Below, in pieces: positions 23,402 through 30,739 of a stretch of 44,212 nt of DNA. Within the stretch, counting starts at the first letter, position 1. Every line of letters starts with the position of its first letter. This stretch comes from Armatimonadota bacterium (lineage in GTDB: Bacteria; Armatimonadota; Zipacnadia; Zipacnadales; VGFC01): positions 1 to 44,212 of the forward strand of contig VGFC01000011.1 of NCBI GenBank assembly GCA_016869045.1. The letters run 5' to 3'. The translations under genes and the position numbers were made by a program. The notes under the pieces are model-generated. The model did not search any database and was not told the DNA's origin. It worked only from the letters and a program-made list of their open reading frames with translations.

Positions 23402-24979
23402 ATGGTGGGGCCACTGCTGCTGTTGAGTTGCCTTCCCTCGACGGCGGGTGAAGTGCCGCGGGTTGCGGTCCTCTACAGCAGCTTCCCCGATGGCGCCTGC
23501 GCGCACCGCGACGAGTACGACGGCGACCTCGCGCGGCTTGGCTGGCCGGCGGGGAAGCTCGAGAACACTGAGATCGTGCGGCTGGCGCAGCAGATCGACG
23601 ACTTCGACATGGTCATCTGCGCGGCGGAATGGAACACCGAGCACTGGCAGAACCTGAGGACCTATGCGCAGCCGCTGCGGCAGTTCGTGCGCTATGGCGG
23701 GGTCGTGCTACTGACGGACGCGAAGGCCGGGCGGCAGGTGAACTGGCTGCGGGCCATGGAGCCCGGCCTGGATGTCGAGGCTGAGAGTGAGTCCTGCCCT
23801 TCGGCCGGCCGGCGCTCCGCGTGGCTGGACGTGCGGCATCCGCTGCTCGCGGGCCTCACCGACCTCCCGACCCCCGCCGCGCACCCCGCGAGCGTTTCGG
23901 GCCACTGGCAGGTGCTCGCGCGGTGCAAGGAGGGCCGGCCGATCCTGATGCTGCGCGAGATCGGCGACGGGCTCATCGTCGTGACTGCCGCGTCCCGCGA
24001 GAGCGGATTCCCCGACGTGACCTTCCTGCAGAACCTGTGGCTCTGGGCCCGCGACGCCGGCCGCATCGACGCGGTGCGTCAGCGAGAGGAGACGCGCTAC
24101 CGGACGCTCACGGAGGCGAAGGCCCTCGACGCAAGGCGCATTGCCCCGCCGGTCGTCGACGGAATCATCGAGGAGGAAGCCTGGAACCAGGCGGCCCAGA
24201 CCGCGCAGTTCGTGCTGCCGGGCAACCGCGCGGTCGCCGGACAGGAGACGCGCGCATACGTCGGGCTTGACGACCACTGGGTCTACATCGCCTTCCGCTG
24301 CAGCGACAACGATCCGGCCGGCATCCTGATGCACGCGACTACGGGTGACCAGTCCGTCCTCGAGGATGACTGCGTCGAGGTGGCCCTCGACCCCACCGGT
24401 CAGCGCGCGAATCCCCTGCGCTTCGCGGTCAGTGTCTCGGGGGCCGCCTACGACGAGTCCGGCGCGTGGTGGCAGGCCGCCTCGCAGGTCGGCCCGCGCG
24501 GCTGGACCGCCGAGATGCGCATCCCGCTCCTGATGCTGGGTGAGCTCAAGGCCTTCGCACCGGACTGGTCCATCAGCCTCTCCCGCCGCTACCCGCGAAC
24601 GGGTGAGGTGAGCACGTGGGCGCCGGGGGAGCCCGGATGGGGCGTGCTGAGAAGGGTCGCGGTCGATCCGAACCGCTTCCCGCTGCGGCTGAACCAGATC
24701 GAGCTAGACGGCAACCGCCTCTCGACCTCCTTCGCAAAGCCCAGCTACGGCGACTTCCACGGCCGGTACATCGTCGAATGCACCTCGCCCTCGGGCGCCA
24801 TGCGCCAGACCTCCCGCGAGATCACCGTCGGTGAGTTCGAGAGCACCCTCCTCGAGACCGACCACCGCATGGACGAGCCCGGCACGTGGCTGCTGAGGGC
24901 GAGGGTTGAGGTGGACGAAGGGCCGGTATGGTTCTCGGAGACGATGCGGCACCCTAACGGTCAAAGCCCCACGCCGTAG
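23402..24979 (+). CDS. Exported protein with ThuA/glutaminase-like and CBM9-like domains
   Basis: The 525-residue protein begins MVGPLLLLSCLPSTAG, a short signal peptide possibly of lipoprotein type (LSC). Residues 20-220 resemble a class I glutamine amidotransferase-like fold used in ThuA-type or trehalose-utilisation proteins: VAVLYSSFPDG, MVICAAEWNTEHWQNL, YGGVVLLTDAKAG and GDGLIVVTAASRESGFPD. Residues about 255-450 match carbohydrate-binding family 9-like domains: IAPPVVDGIIEEEAWNQA, YVGLDDHWVYIAFRCSDND, DDCVEVALDPTG and WTAEMRIPL. This is probably a secreted sugar-binding protein without obvious catalytic residues. GGGGCAAGAGG precedes ATG 23402. It converges on the M56 gene with a six-base gap. 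Confidence 0.72.
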   Translation: MVGPLLLLSCLPSTAGEVPRVAVLYSSFPDGACAHRDEYDGDLARLGWPAGKLENTEIVRLAQQIDDFDMVICAAEWNTEHWQNLRTYAQPLRQFVRYGGVVLLTDAKAGRQVNWLRAMEPGLDVEAESESCPSAGRRSAWLDVRHPLLAGLTDLPTPAAHPASVSGHWQVLARCKEGRPILMLREIGDGLIVVTAASRESGFPDVTFLQNLWLWARDAGRIDAVRQREETRYRTLTEAKALDARRIAPPVVDGIIEEEAWNQAAQTAQFVLPGNRAVAGQETRAYVGLDDHWVYIAFRCSDNDPAGILMHATTGDQSVLEDDCVEVALDPTGQRANPLRFAVSVSGAAYDESGAWWQAASQVGPRGWTAEMRIPLLMLGELKAFAPDWSISLSRRYPRTGEVSTWAPGEPGWGVLRRVAVDPNRFPLRLNQIELDGNRLSTSFAKPSYGDFHGRYIVECTSPSGAMRQTSREITVGEFESTLLETDHRMDEPGTWLLRARVEVDEGPVWFSETMRHPNGQSPTP

Positions 24980-24985
24980 GCACCG

Positions 24986-26005
24986 TCAGCGGTTGGCTGA
25001 CAGCGCCTCCAGTAGGCTCTCGAAGAACGAACGCACCGTCGGCGCGGCGAGCGGGGCGCCGATGCCGGCGAGCGCGAGGAGCAGCGCGGCGGGGAGGAGG
25101 AGGGCGAGGCGCCGACCTACCGAGTGACCTTCGCCCTCGCCAGTGTCGAGGAGCAGCTGCGCGCGCTCGGCGACGAACTCCTCGCGATAGCGGTTGGCGA
25201 GGCGACGGCGGAGGGGTTCCTCGTTGGGGTCGGCGGAGAGGTCGCGCAGTTTGCGGGCGGCCTTGACCAGGGCGGAGGCGAGCGCCTGCCCATCGGTCTC
25301 CTCGCGGGCGGCCTCGTGGTCGGCGGCGCGCTCGATGCTGGCCTGGAGGCGGCGGAGGCAGAGATGGGCCGTGGGCATTGCGACCGTCGGGCCGAAGGCG
25401 GCCTGGGCAAGCAGTTGGCGGAGGTTGTCGCGGCGACGGGCGTGCGCCTGCTCATGCGCGATGACCGCCGACAGCTCCTCGGGGTCGAGCAGCTTCGCGA
25501 GGCCGCTCGTAATGTAGACGCGCTGCCGCAGGAGTCCGAGGCACGCGGACCAGGGACGGTCCAGAGGCGTGAGCCAGACGCGCAGTTCCGGCACTTCGGT
25601 CGAGACGCCTGCCAGCACTCTCGCATAGCGCCAGGAGAGCGCCACCGAGAAGAAGGGCCGCAGCATGCCGACCAGCACGGCAGCCACCGCCGCGAGTGCG
25701 ATGACCTCGATGCGGTAGGCGGCATCCGGACTGTCCGTGATCCACCAGAAGGACAGATGGCGGAAGGTGGGCGCGCGGGCGGACCAGGGCACCGGGTCGA
25801 GCGCGTGCATGCGGAGCGCGTACCCGAGGGCGGCCGCCGCGAGGACGTGCGGCAGCAGCAGCGCGGCGAACCACAGGCGCGTTCCCCAGACCGCGCAACG
25901 CCGCGGGAGCGACTCGGCCAGCGCCGCCGCGGGCAGAAAGAGCAGCCCGCTCGCGACGCAGGAGGTCGCCACGTAGAGGAGCAGCCCGGCGATCGGGAGG
26001 TCCAT
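24986..26005 (-). CDS. M56 (BlaR1/MecR1-like) membrane metallopeptidase
   Basis: The 339-residue protein has several transmembrane helices in its first 130 residues, a cytoplasmic zinc protease domain with H184-E-Q-A-H188 in AVIAHEQAHARRRDN, and the downstream SIERAADHEA glutamate motif. A final helix (ALLLPAALLLALAGIGAPLA) follows. It lacks the extracellular penicillin-binding sensor domain of true BlaR1, so the inducer is probably not a beta-lactam sensed directly. In the known pathway the protease leads to cleavage of the BlaI repressor. The blaI-like gene lies 99 bases upstream on the same strand, a canonical regulator pair. Confidence 0.88.
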   Translation of the reverse strand: MDLPIAGLLLYVATSCVASGLLFLPAAALAESLPRRCAVWGTRLWFAALLLPHVLAAAALGYALRMHALDPVPWSARAPTFRHLSFWWITDSPDAAYRIEVIALAAVAAVLVGMLRPFFSVALSWRYARVLAGVSTEVPELRVWLTPLDRPWSACLGLLRQRVYITSGLAKLLDPEELSAVIAHEQAHARRRDNLRQLLAQAAFGPTVAMPTAHLCLRRLQASIERAADHEAAREETDGQALASALVKAARKLRDLSADPNEEPLRRRLANRYREEFVAERAQLLLDTGEGEGHSVGRRLALLLPAALLLALAGIGAPLAAPTVRSFFESLLEALSANR

Positions 26006-26104
26006 GCCGAAGCAGCCGAGGCCGGCAAAACCGCGCGCCCAGGAGCGGCGGATTCCTGGGCGCCCTGTCTCAGGCGTAGACTGTAGGTTGGCGACGGAGC
26101 GCGG

Positions 26105-26563
26105 TTAGTCCTGCTTGCCCTTGGCCTGCTCGGCCCGCTTCTTCTCGATGAGGGCGGCGAGCGAGTCCAGCTTCTCGGGGTCGGTATCCCCGAGGGCCTC
26201 GACGAAGTAGGAGATCGCCGGCTCGGCGAAGGTGGTCAGCAGTCCGTCGATGACCTGCTTCGTCACGTTGGACCCGAGCTCGGTCCGCGAGACCCTCGCC
26301 CTGTAGTAGTAGGCCTTGCCGCGGCGCTCGCGCGCCAGGAAGCCCTTCTTGTACAGGCGGTCCAACGTCGTCATGATCGTCGTGTAGGCGGCGTCCTTGG
26401 CCTTCTGGTCCAGCAGGCCCTGCCGAACCTCCTCCACGCACAGCGGCTCTCCGGCTTCCCATACGACGTCCATGACGCCGGCCTCGAGCTGGCCCAGTGC
26501 CTGTTGCAGACCCTTGGCCTCGGGTCGGTAGACGGCTACGCGCGGCTGCTCTCTCTCGGCCAT
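26105..26563 (-). CDS. BlaI/MecI/CopY-family transcriptional repressor
   Basis: The 152-residue protein has the BlaI winged helix: LGQLEAGVMDVVWEAGEPLCVEEVRQGL, then AYTTIMTTLDRLYKKGFLARERRGKAYYY. A C-terminal dimerisation helix region follows (VIDGLLTTFAEPAISYFVEAL). Such repressors bind TACA/TGTA-type dyads and are cut by M56 proteases. A GAGGAGG site lies before ATG 26563. The promoter 110 bases upstream overlaps TACTA/TAGTA half-sites, so self-repression is likely. The M56 gene follows. There is no beta-lactamase gene in the window, although mrdA and other wall genes lie 6-9 kb away. Confidence 0.92.
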   Translation of the reverse strand: MAEREQPRVAVYRPEAKGLQQALGQLEAGVMDVVWEAGEPLCVEEVRQGLLDQKAKDAAYTTIMTTLDRLYKKGFLARERRGKAYYYRARVSRTELGSNVTKQVIDGLLTTFAEPAISYFVEALGDTDPEKLDSLAALIEKKRAEQAKGKQD

Positions 26564-26640
26564 CGCTGAAGACCTCCTCACGTGCGCGGCAGCTCCGTCA
26601 TCTGATCCATCCGCACTGCCAGCACGATAACATCGACACT

Positions 26641-26710
26641 TACTACGACGAGTCGTTCCTTCGATCCCCTGTAGTATATACCCTTTCCCCGATACTATCA
26701 ACCCTAGTAG
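26641..26710. promoter_or_regulatory. Cluster of BlaI-like half-sites (operator)
   Basis: TACTAC (26641-26646), TGTAGTA (26670-26676), TACTA (26693-26697) and TAGTA (26705-26709) lie on and around the blaI promoter. The last two form a dyad with a seven-base centre overlapping the -35 box; TGTAGTA overlaps the -10 box. These match the TACTAC/GTAGTA halves bound by BlaI-family repressors. Confidence 0.6.
26673..26701 (-). promoter_or_regulatory. Promoter of the blaI-M56 operon
   Basis: On the minus strand TTGATA (26696-26701, five of six) is followed by a 17-base spacer and TATACT (26673-26678, five of six). The start site would be near 26666, leaving a leader of about 100 bases that contains a TACTAC half-site. 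Confidence 0.75.
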
Positions 26711-26734
26711 CAGAGAATGGTTCCCGGCAAGGCA

Positions 26735-26776
26735 GTTTCGGGTTTCGGGTTTCGGGTTTCGGGTTTCGAGTTTCGG
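26735..26776. repeat. GTTTCGG heptad tandem repeat
   Basis: Six tandem copies of GTTTCGG (one reading GTTTCGA) lie directly downstream of the THUMP-like gene and upstream of the blaI promoter. A related inverted arrangement is found at 33502-33573. Origin and function are not evident. Confidence 0.8.
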
Positions 26777-26785
26777 GTTCAGCGT

Positions 26786-27949
26786 TCAGGGCTCGCGGTG
26801 GCCGCGGCGGGCGCGGCGGGGTTTGTGCTGACCGGCAGTGCCGCCGAGTTTGCGGGCCGCGCGGGCGCGGTCGCCCGCAGTCGTGGGAGTCAGGTGGCTG
26901 CCCGTGTCCGGTTGGCGGGTGAGCACAATCACGTCCAGCGGCCGGTCATCCCGGTGGACCCGCAGCACGCGTTCCAGCGCGAGGCGCGGTTGGGATTCCA
27001 GCGCCGCACGCCAGGCGCCGGTGAGCGTCGTAGCCAGAGCCGCACACCCTCCGGCCGCGAGACAGCGACTTGCCTCATCGAGGACGTGCGCAAGCTGGTT
27101 GGGCGACGTGATGCGGGGCAGCGCCGAGATGATCCGTGACAGTCGCCCGGGTGCGAGCGGCCAGGAGCGAGGGCTGGCGATGACCGCACGTACGACGCTC
27201 TCCACGATCGCGTCCCGCGACCCGAGGGAGAAGCCGATGGGCCGCGTGGACGGCGCGACGCTGCGCCACGCTTGCAGGAGTTCGCCCGAGCCGCAGTCGG
27301 GGTCGCCCACCGCGACGCGCGGTGCGGGTCGAGCCAGGCAGACCAGCGCTCCGGCCAGGGATCGCGGGATCTCGCGACGCCGGTTCCCGGTCCAGTCGGC
27401 TAGCGGCAGACCGAAGCCGATGTATAGCTCGGTGGGCGAGCACTCGACATCGACCACGAGCGAGTCGGCGCTCTCGGCTGCGGGCAACTCGAGGCGACGC
27501 TCCAGGATGGGCGTGGTCTCCCGGGTGACGTCGAAGAACGCGAAACCGCAGGACCGCGCAACGGAGGCGCGGACGCGAAAGGCTGCGGGTGGCGCGAGCC
27601 CCAGCTCAGGCAGTCGCGCGAGATGCCGGTCGAAGGTCGTCCGCGCCAACTTGCCGCGAAGCTCGGCCAGTCCGCGCGGACCGACGAACTCGCCCGCGGC
27701 GTGCCGGACGAGCAGACACAGGGCCTCGCACGGGAGGACCTGCGCAAGAGTCGGTCGGGGCGCCGGGCAGTCGAAGACGACGCGTCCCCTCGTCACCTCG
27801 ATCCGGTCGGCGCGCACGATGCGGACCAGTTCCTCAGATAGCAGCGGCTCGAGGCCCGGCAGCGTCCGCGCCTCAAGTCGAGCAGGCGGACGTGCCGGCC
27901 GGGGAGGCGCGGGCCTTCGGTCGCGAGGGGGATGCCGGGGGGACTTCAT
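26786..27949 (-). CDS. THUMP-containing RlmL/Trm14-like protein with degenerate methyltransferase motifs
   Basis: The 387-residue protein has a basic Pro/Arg-rich start, then LEARTLPGLEPLLSEELVRI (ferredoxin-like start of RlmL/Trm14 proteins), and a THUMP region through about residue 200 ending VDVECSPTELYIGFGLPLADW. The methyltransferase half keeps AVGDPDCGSGELLQAW in place of the usual DPxCGSGTxLIEA. The NPPYG catalytic motif appears replaced by RIISALPRITS, so an intact N6/N2-guanine active site is doubtful. It may be an RNA-binding pseudo-enzyme or a divergent enzyme. The C-terminal tail is Arg/Gly-rich. ATG 27949 starts the conserved part. Confidence 0.65.
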   Translation of the reverse strand: MKSPRHPPRDRRPAPPRPARPPARLEARTLPGLEPLLSEELVRIVRADRIEVTRGRVVFDCPAPRPTLAQVLPCEALCLLVRHAAGEFVGPRGLAELRGKLARTTFDRHLARLPELGLAPPAAFRVRASVARSCGFAFFDVTRETTPILERRLELPAAESADSLVVDVECSPTELYIGFGLPLADWTGNRRREIPRSLAGALVCLARPAPRVAVGDPDCGSGELLQAWRSVAPSTRPIGFSLGSRDAIVESVVRAVIASPRSWPLAPGRLSRIISALPRITSPNQLAHVLDEASRCLAAGGCAALATTLTGAWRAALESQPRLALERVLRVHRDDRPLDVIVLTRQPDTGSHLTPTTAGDRARAARKLGGTAGQHKPRRARRGHREP

Positions 27950-28074
27950 GATGCGCCTTCCCGCCAGGCCCATCCGTCCGCAGGGACGGACGCGCGCTCC
28001 GGCGAATTGGGGTATCGGAGCCACGAAGGCGGAGGGGCACTCCCCCCAAGGCGGACAGGCCGAGTCTGCGGACC

Positions 28075-28557
28075 ATGGGCACCCAAGCCAACCACGACGT
28101 GCGGCGCTGGCACTTTCGCCTGCCAAGCTCGACCCTCCAGTTGGCGCCTCTTCGCGCTCGACTCCACCGGCTCCTCCGCGATCTTGGCCTGCCCCCGGGC
28201 ATCATTCACGACCTCGTGCTGGCGACCCACGAGGCGGTGGTCAACGCGATGATCCACGGCAATGCCCAGGATGACACGAAGTGCGTTGAGATGACGATCG
28301 AGGTCTCGAGGACCGACGTGGTGGTGCGGGTTGCCGATCAAGGCCAGGGGTTCGACGGACAGGCATGGCTGGAGCAGCACCGGGAACAGCCGACGCCGCC
28401 CGACGCGCTGCGCGGGCGAGGCATTCTGGTGATGGACGCGGTCATGGACGACGTCGCCTTCAGCCGGCTCGGAAACGTCGTGCTGCTGACCAAGCGTCTT
28501 GGTGCATGGGTGAAGGCGAATGCGCGTCACTGCGACGGCCCCGGGGCCGGTCCGTAG
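28075..28557 (+). CDS. RsbW-like GHKL ATP-binding protein (anti-sigma/serine kinase type)
   Basis: The 160-residue protein is one HATPase_c domain: N-box ATHEAVVNAMIHGNA, G1 box VADQGQGFD and G2 box GRGILVMDAVMDDV, with the short length typical of RsbW/SpoIIAB-type regulators rather than histidine kinases. Such proteins phosphorylate anti-anti-sigma (STAS) partners and bind sigma factors. No STAS protein or PP2C phosphatase is adjacent, so it is an orphan here. It is divergent from the THUMP-like gene and converges on a low-complexity membrane protein gene. Start ATG 28075 has GC-rich surroundings and a weak ribosome binding site. Confidence 0.88.
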   Translation: MGTQANHDVRRWHFRLPSSTLQLAPLRARLHRLLRDLGLPPGIIHDLVLATHEAVVNAMIHGNAQDDTKCVEMTIEVSRTDVVVRVADQGQGFDGQAWLEQHREQPTPPDALRGRGILVMDAVMDDVAFSRLGNVVLLTKRLGAWVKANARHCDGPGAGP

Positions 28558-28598
28558 ACCCCAGGACCGTCGCAACAGGTCGCGGCGAGTGCGCGCAG

Positions 28599-28625
28599 GT
28601 CCGGTCTCGGGGCTCGAGACCGGAC
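28599..28625. terminator. Hairpin between convergent genes
   Basis: A perfect 11-base stem (GTCCGGTCTCG / CGAGACCGGAC) with loop GGGCT lies between the stop codons of the convergent RsbW-like and low-complexity genes. It may terminate both transcripts, though neither side shows a strong T tract. Confidence 0.6.
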
Positions 28626-28978
28626 TAGCCACCGCTCTTCTCGGGCGGAGTGGCTTCCTTTGCCTCCTCGGCGGGGGCGGCTTCCTTCGCCTCCTCAGCA
28701 GGGGCGGCTTCCTTCGCCTCTCCGCCAGGAGCGGCCTCCGTAGCCTCCCCGCCAGGAGCGGCTTCCTTCGTCTCCGGACCCGGGGTAGCCTCCGGGGCTA
28801 CGCCGGGCGCTGCGCCTCCCTCCATCCCCGGCTTGGGCATCCCCGGTTCACCGGTCGGAGGAGCCTCGACCACCTTCTTCGGCTTGAAGAAGATGGCGTA
28901 GCCGACCGCAAGCACGACCACGATCACGATCAGGATCACGATCACCGCCACCGCAGGCGATACGCTCTTGCTTTCCAT
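28625..28978 (-). CDS. Single-pass membrane protein with Ala/Glu/Pro repeat tail
   Basis: The 117-residue product has one transmembrane helix (VAVIVILIVIVVVLAVGYAIFF, about residues 10-31), a Pro/Gly linker, and a tail of nine-residue repeats of the type EEAKEAAPA, with earlier copies GGEATEAAP. The DNA (about 28640-28785) shows matching 27-base tandem units, likely to vary in copy number. A strong AAGGGAGG lies before ATG 28978, which favours a true gene. I do not recognise a family. It could be a flexible envelope spacer. It follows the anti-sigma gene at 151 bases on the same strand. Confidence 0.7.
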   Translation of the reverse strand: MESKSVSPAVAVIVILIVIVVVLAVGYAIFFKPKKVVEAPPTGEPGMPKPGMEGGAAPGVAPEATPGPETKEAAPGGEATEAAPGGEAKEAAPAEEAKEAAPAEEAKEATPPEKSGG

Positions 28979-29129
28979 CGTCTGGGCCTCCCTTGTTGCG
29001 TCTCCGTAGTCGCTCGGCAACACCGCAATCCGGCGTTCCGGCCTGCCGAGAACTGGTTGCGTGTTTGCTCTTCGCCGCCGACTACACCTTCACCTCCGCC
29101 CGAAGACACCCCTCTGCGACCGCAGCAGC

Positions 29130-30020
29130 TCACGCCGACGGGTCGGGCCCGTTGGCCAGGTGAGCGCGCAAGGCATCCCAGAAGCCGGGAGTCACGGGCC
29201 CTGGAGTCCGGAGCGAGGCCAGGCCGGCCTTCAGCGTCCGGTACGACTCCAGCTTCTCGGCGCAGACCTCGCAGGCGCGCAGGTGCCGCGCGACCTCGTC
29301 CCGGCGGCGGCGGATCAGCTGACCGTCCACATACGCCGAGAGCAGCAGCGCCAGTTGTGCGCAGGGCAGCCTGTCGGCCGCAGGCTCCAGATCCTCCGCC
29401 AACGGCACGTCGGCAGCCTGGTCGGCGCCGCTCGCGAACTCCGCGTTGGCTCTCACCATGCCGTCCGCGTGGATCAACGGGTGGACCTTTGCGAGTTCGG
29501 GGGCGAGCCAGGCCGGCAGCGTGTTCGTGTCATACAGGCACATGACGCCGACTTGGTCCAGCCCATCCAGCTCGTTGATGCGGTACTCGTACTCCAGCCA
29601 GCGGTCTGACCCGGGCACCCGCTGATGCAGCCACGTCACTTCCGCGGAGGCGCACAGGCCGCTGCAGCCGTCGCTCCGGGCCGAAACGGCCGCTCGCCCC
29701 CACGAGTCCAGCATCCGATCGGCGTCGAAACAGCCGCCCTGCAGGTACGTCTCTTCGGCCGTCAGGAACCGGAACTGCCCGCTCACAAGCGGATCGGTGA
29801 CGTCGCAGCCCCGACCGGCCAGGGCGTCGCGGAGCACTGGCAGCGTCGTGCGGTGCCCGATGAACAGGCACCGACATCCCTGCGCCAATGCCGCCCGGAA
29901 GATTGGCGCCAGGAGGTCGAACCGATCCTCCGCGTGGTCCGTGAAGCTGACCAAGTGTCTCCCCAGGCCCGCAGAGGGGCCGGGGCCCAACGGCTCAGTC
30001 GCTGAATCCATGGCTGCCAC
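29130..30020 (-). CDS. MEDS sensory domain fused to zinc-finger anti-sigma domain
   Basis: Residues 20-190 match the MEDS (DcmR-type) sensory domain: GLGRHLVSFTDHAEDRFDLLAPIFRAALAQGCRCLFIG, TAEETYLQGGCFDADRML and YEYRINELDGLDQVGVMCLYD. The C-terminal part is a zf-HC2 anti-sigma domain, LLLSAYVDGQLIRRRRDEVARHLRACEVC, with H246-x3-C250-x2-C253. No transmembrane helix is present, so the protein is cytoplasmic. It is encoded 26 bases after an ECF sigma gene and is very likely its regulator. The start is GTG 30020 with GGAGGG 11 bases upstream; ATG 30011 is an alternative. The MEDS signal is unknown; several extra cysteines allow redox sensing. Confidence 0.85.
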   Translation of the reverse strand: MAAMDSATEPLGPGPSAGLGRHLVSFTDHAEDRFDLLAPIFRAALAQGCRCLFIGHRTTLPVLRDALAGRGCDVTDPLVSGQFRFLTAEETYLQGGCFDADRMLDSWGRAAVSARSDGCSGLCASAEVTWLHQRVPGSDRWLEYEYRINELDGLDQVGVMCLYDTNTLPAWLAPELAKVHPLIHADGMVRANAEFASGADQAADVPLAEDLEPAADRLPCAQLALLLSAYVDGQLIRRRRDEVARHLRACEVCAEKLESYRTLKAGLASLRTPGPVTPGFWDALRAHLANGPDPSA

Positions 30021-30046
30021 GGGTCGAACCGCCCTCCGAGTGCCCG

Positions 30047-30715
30047 CTAGGATGCGGAACCCGGGTCCTGCGTCAGGGCCTCGCGAAGCCGCTGGCGACC
30101 TCGGAAAATCCTGGACCGCACGGTGCCCAGCGGGATGCCCAGCATTCGAGCGATGTCCTTGTAGGGGAACTCCTCGACATCACACAGCAAGACGGGTACG
30201 CGGAACTCATCCGGCAGGTCATCCAACGCGCGCTTCAGGCGTTCATCCGGCAGGTCGGCGAGTGTGCTGCCCTCGGGCTGACTGTCCTCCGCAAGGGGGT
30301 CGAACCCGCCCGCCTCGCTCTCGCCGGGCACATCCTCCCAGGACACCGTCCGCGGCCGGCGCGCCGCCCGCCGCTGGGAGTTGATGTACGTGTTCACCAT
30401 GATGCGGAACACCCACGCCTTGAAGTTCGTACCGGGCTGGAAGCCCTTGAACCCGCGGAAGGCGCGCACGAGGGTGTCCTGGGTCAAGTCCTGAGCTTCC
30501 TCCCAGTTGCGGGTCATGCGCAGCGCACTGCCCATCAGGTCGGACAGATACTGAAGGGCAAGCGATTCGAAGGCCGCCCGGGAGGCCGGTACGCTAGTCA
30601 ACGCAGTCGGTCCCTGCTCTACTGTGTGGTAGGCGTGGTGGATACGGTTCCTGATCGCGGCGCAGAACCCTTCTTCGCCAGTGGGGGAAGTCCTTGGGTC
30701 GCCGGCGGAGGCCAT
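30047..30715 (-). CDS. ECF RNA polymerase sigma factor (partner of the MEDS anti-sigma)
   Basis: The 222-residue protein contains region 2 (LMGSALRMTRNWEEAQDLTQDTLVRAFRGFKGFQPGTNFKAWVFRIMVN) and region 4 (LLCDVEEFPYKDIARMLGIPLGTVRSRIFRGRQRLREAL), with a 30-residue acidic linker and no region 3. The unusually long 50-residue N-terminus has no known function. The gene lies 24 bases after a TPR membrane protein gene and 26 bases before the MEDS/zinc-finger gene, so all are probably co-transcribed. By sequence style it belongs near the RpoE/SigR-like ECF groups controlled by zinc-finger anti-sigma proteins. Confidence 0.92.
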   Translation of the reverse strand: MASAGDPRTSPTGEEGFCAAIRNRIHHAYHTVEQGPTALTSVPASRAAFESLALQYLSDLMGSALRMTRNWEEAQDLTQDTLVRAFRGFKGFQPGTNFKAWVFRIMVNTYINSQRRAARRPRTVSWEDVPGESEAGGFDPLAEDSQPEGSTLADLPDERLKRALDDLPDEFRVPVLLCDVEEFPYKDIARMLGIPLGTVRSRIFRGRQRLREALTQDPGSAS

Positions 30716-30739
30716 GCGTCGGGGTCGCGGTGGCTCGTC

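Noticed and set aside
17500-23451. Long plus-strand open frames opposite PBP2, NlpC/P60, THUMP-FtsJ and MFS genes
   Set aside because: All lie antisense to recognised genes and show no motifs or signal sequences; they follow from the scarcity of stop codons at high GC.
26735-26776. CRISPR array or telomere-like sequence
   Set aside because: The units are 7-base direct repeats without spacers or cas genes, and the array is far too short and internal.
28520-29545. A plus-strand frame of 341 codons with repeated GGGFLRL-like units
   Set aside because: It is the antisense reading of the A/E/P repeat gene and the anti-sigma gene; the repeats come from the 27-base DNA units.
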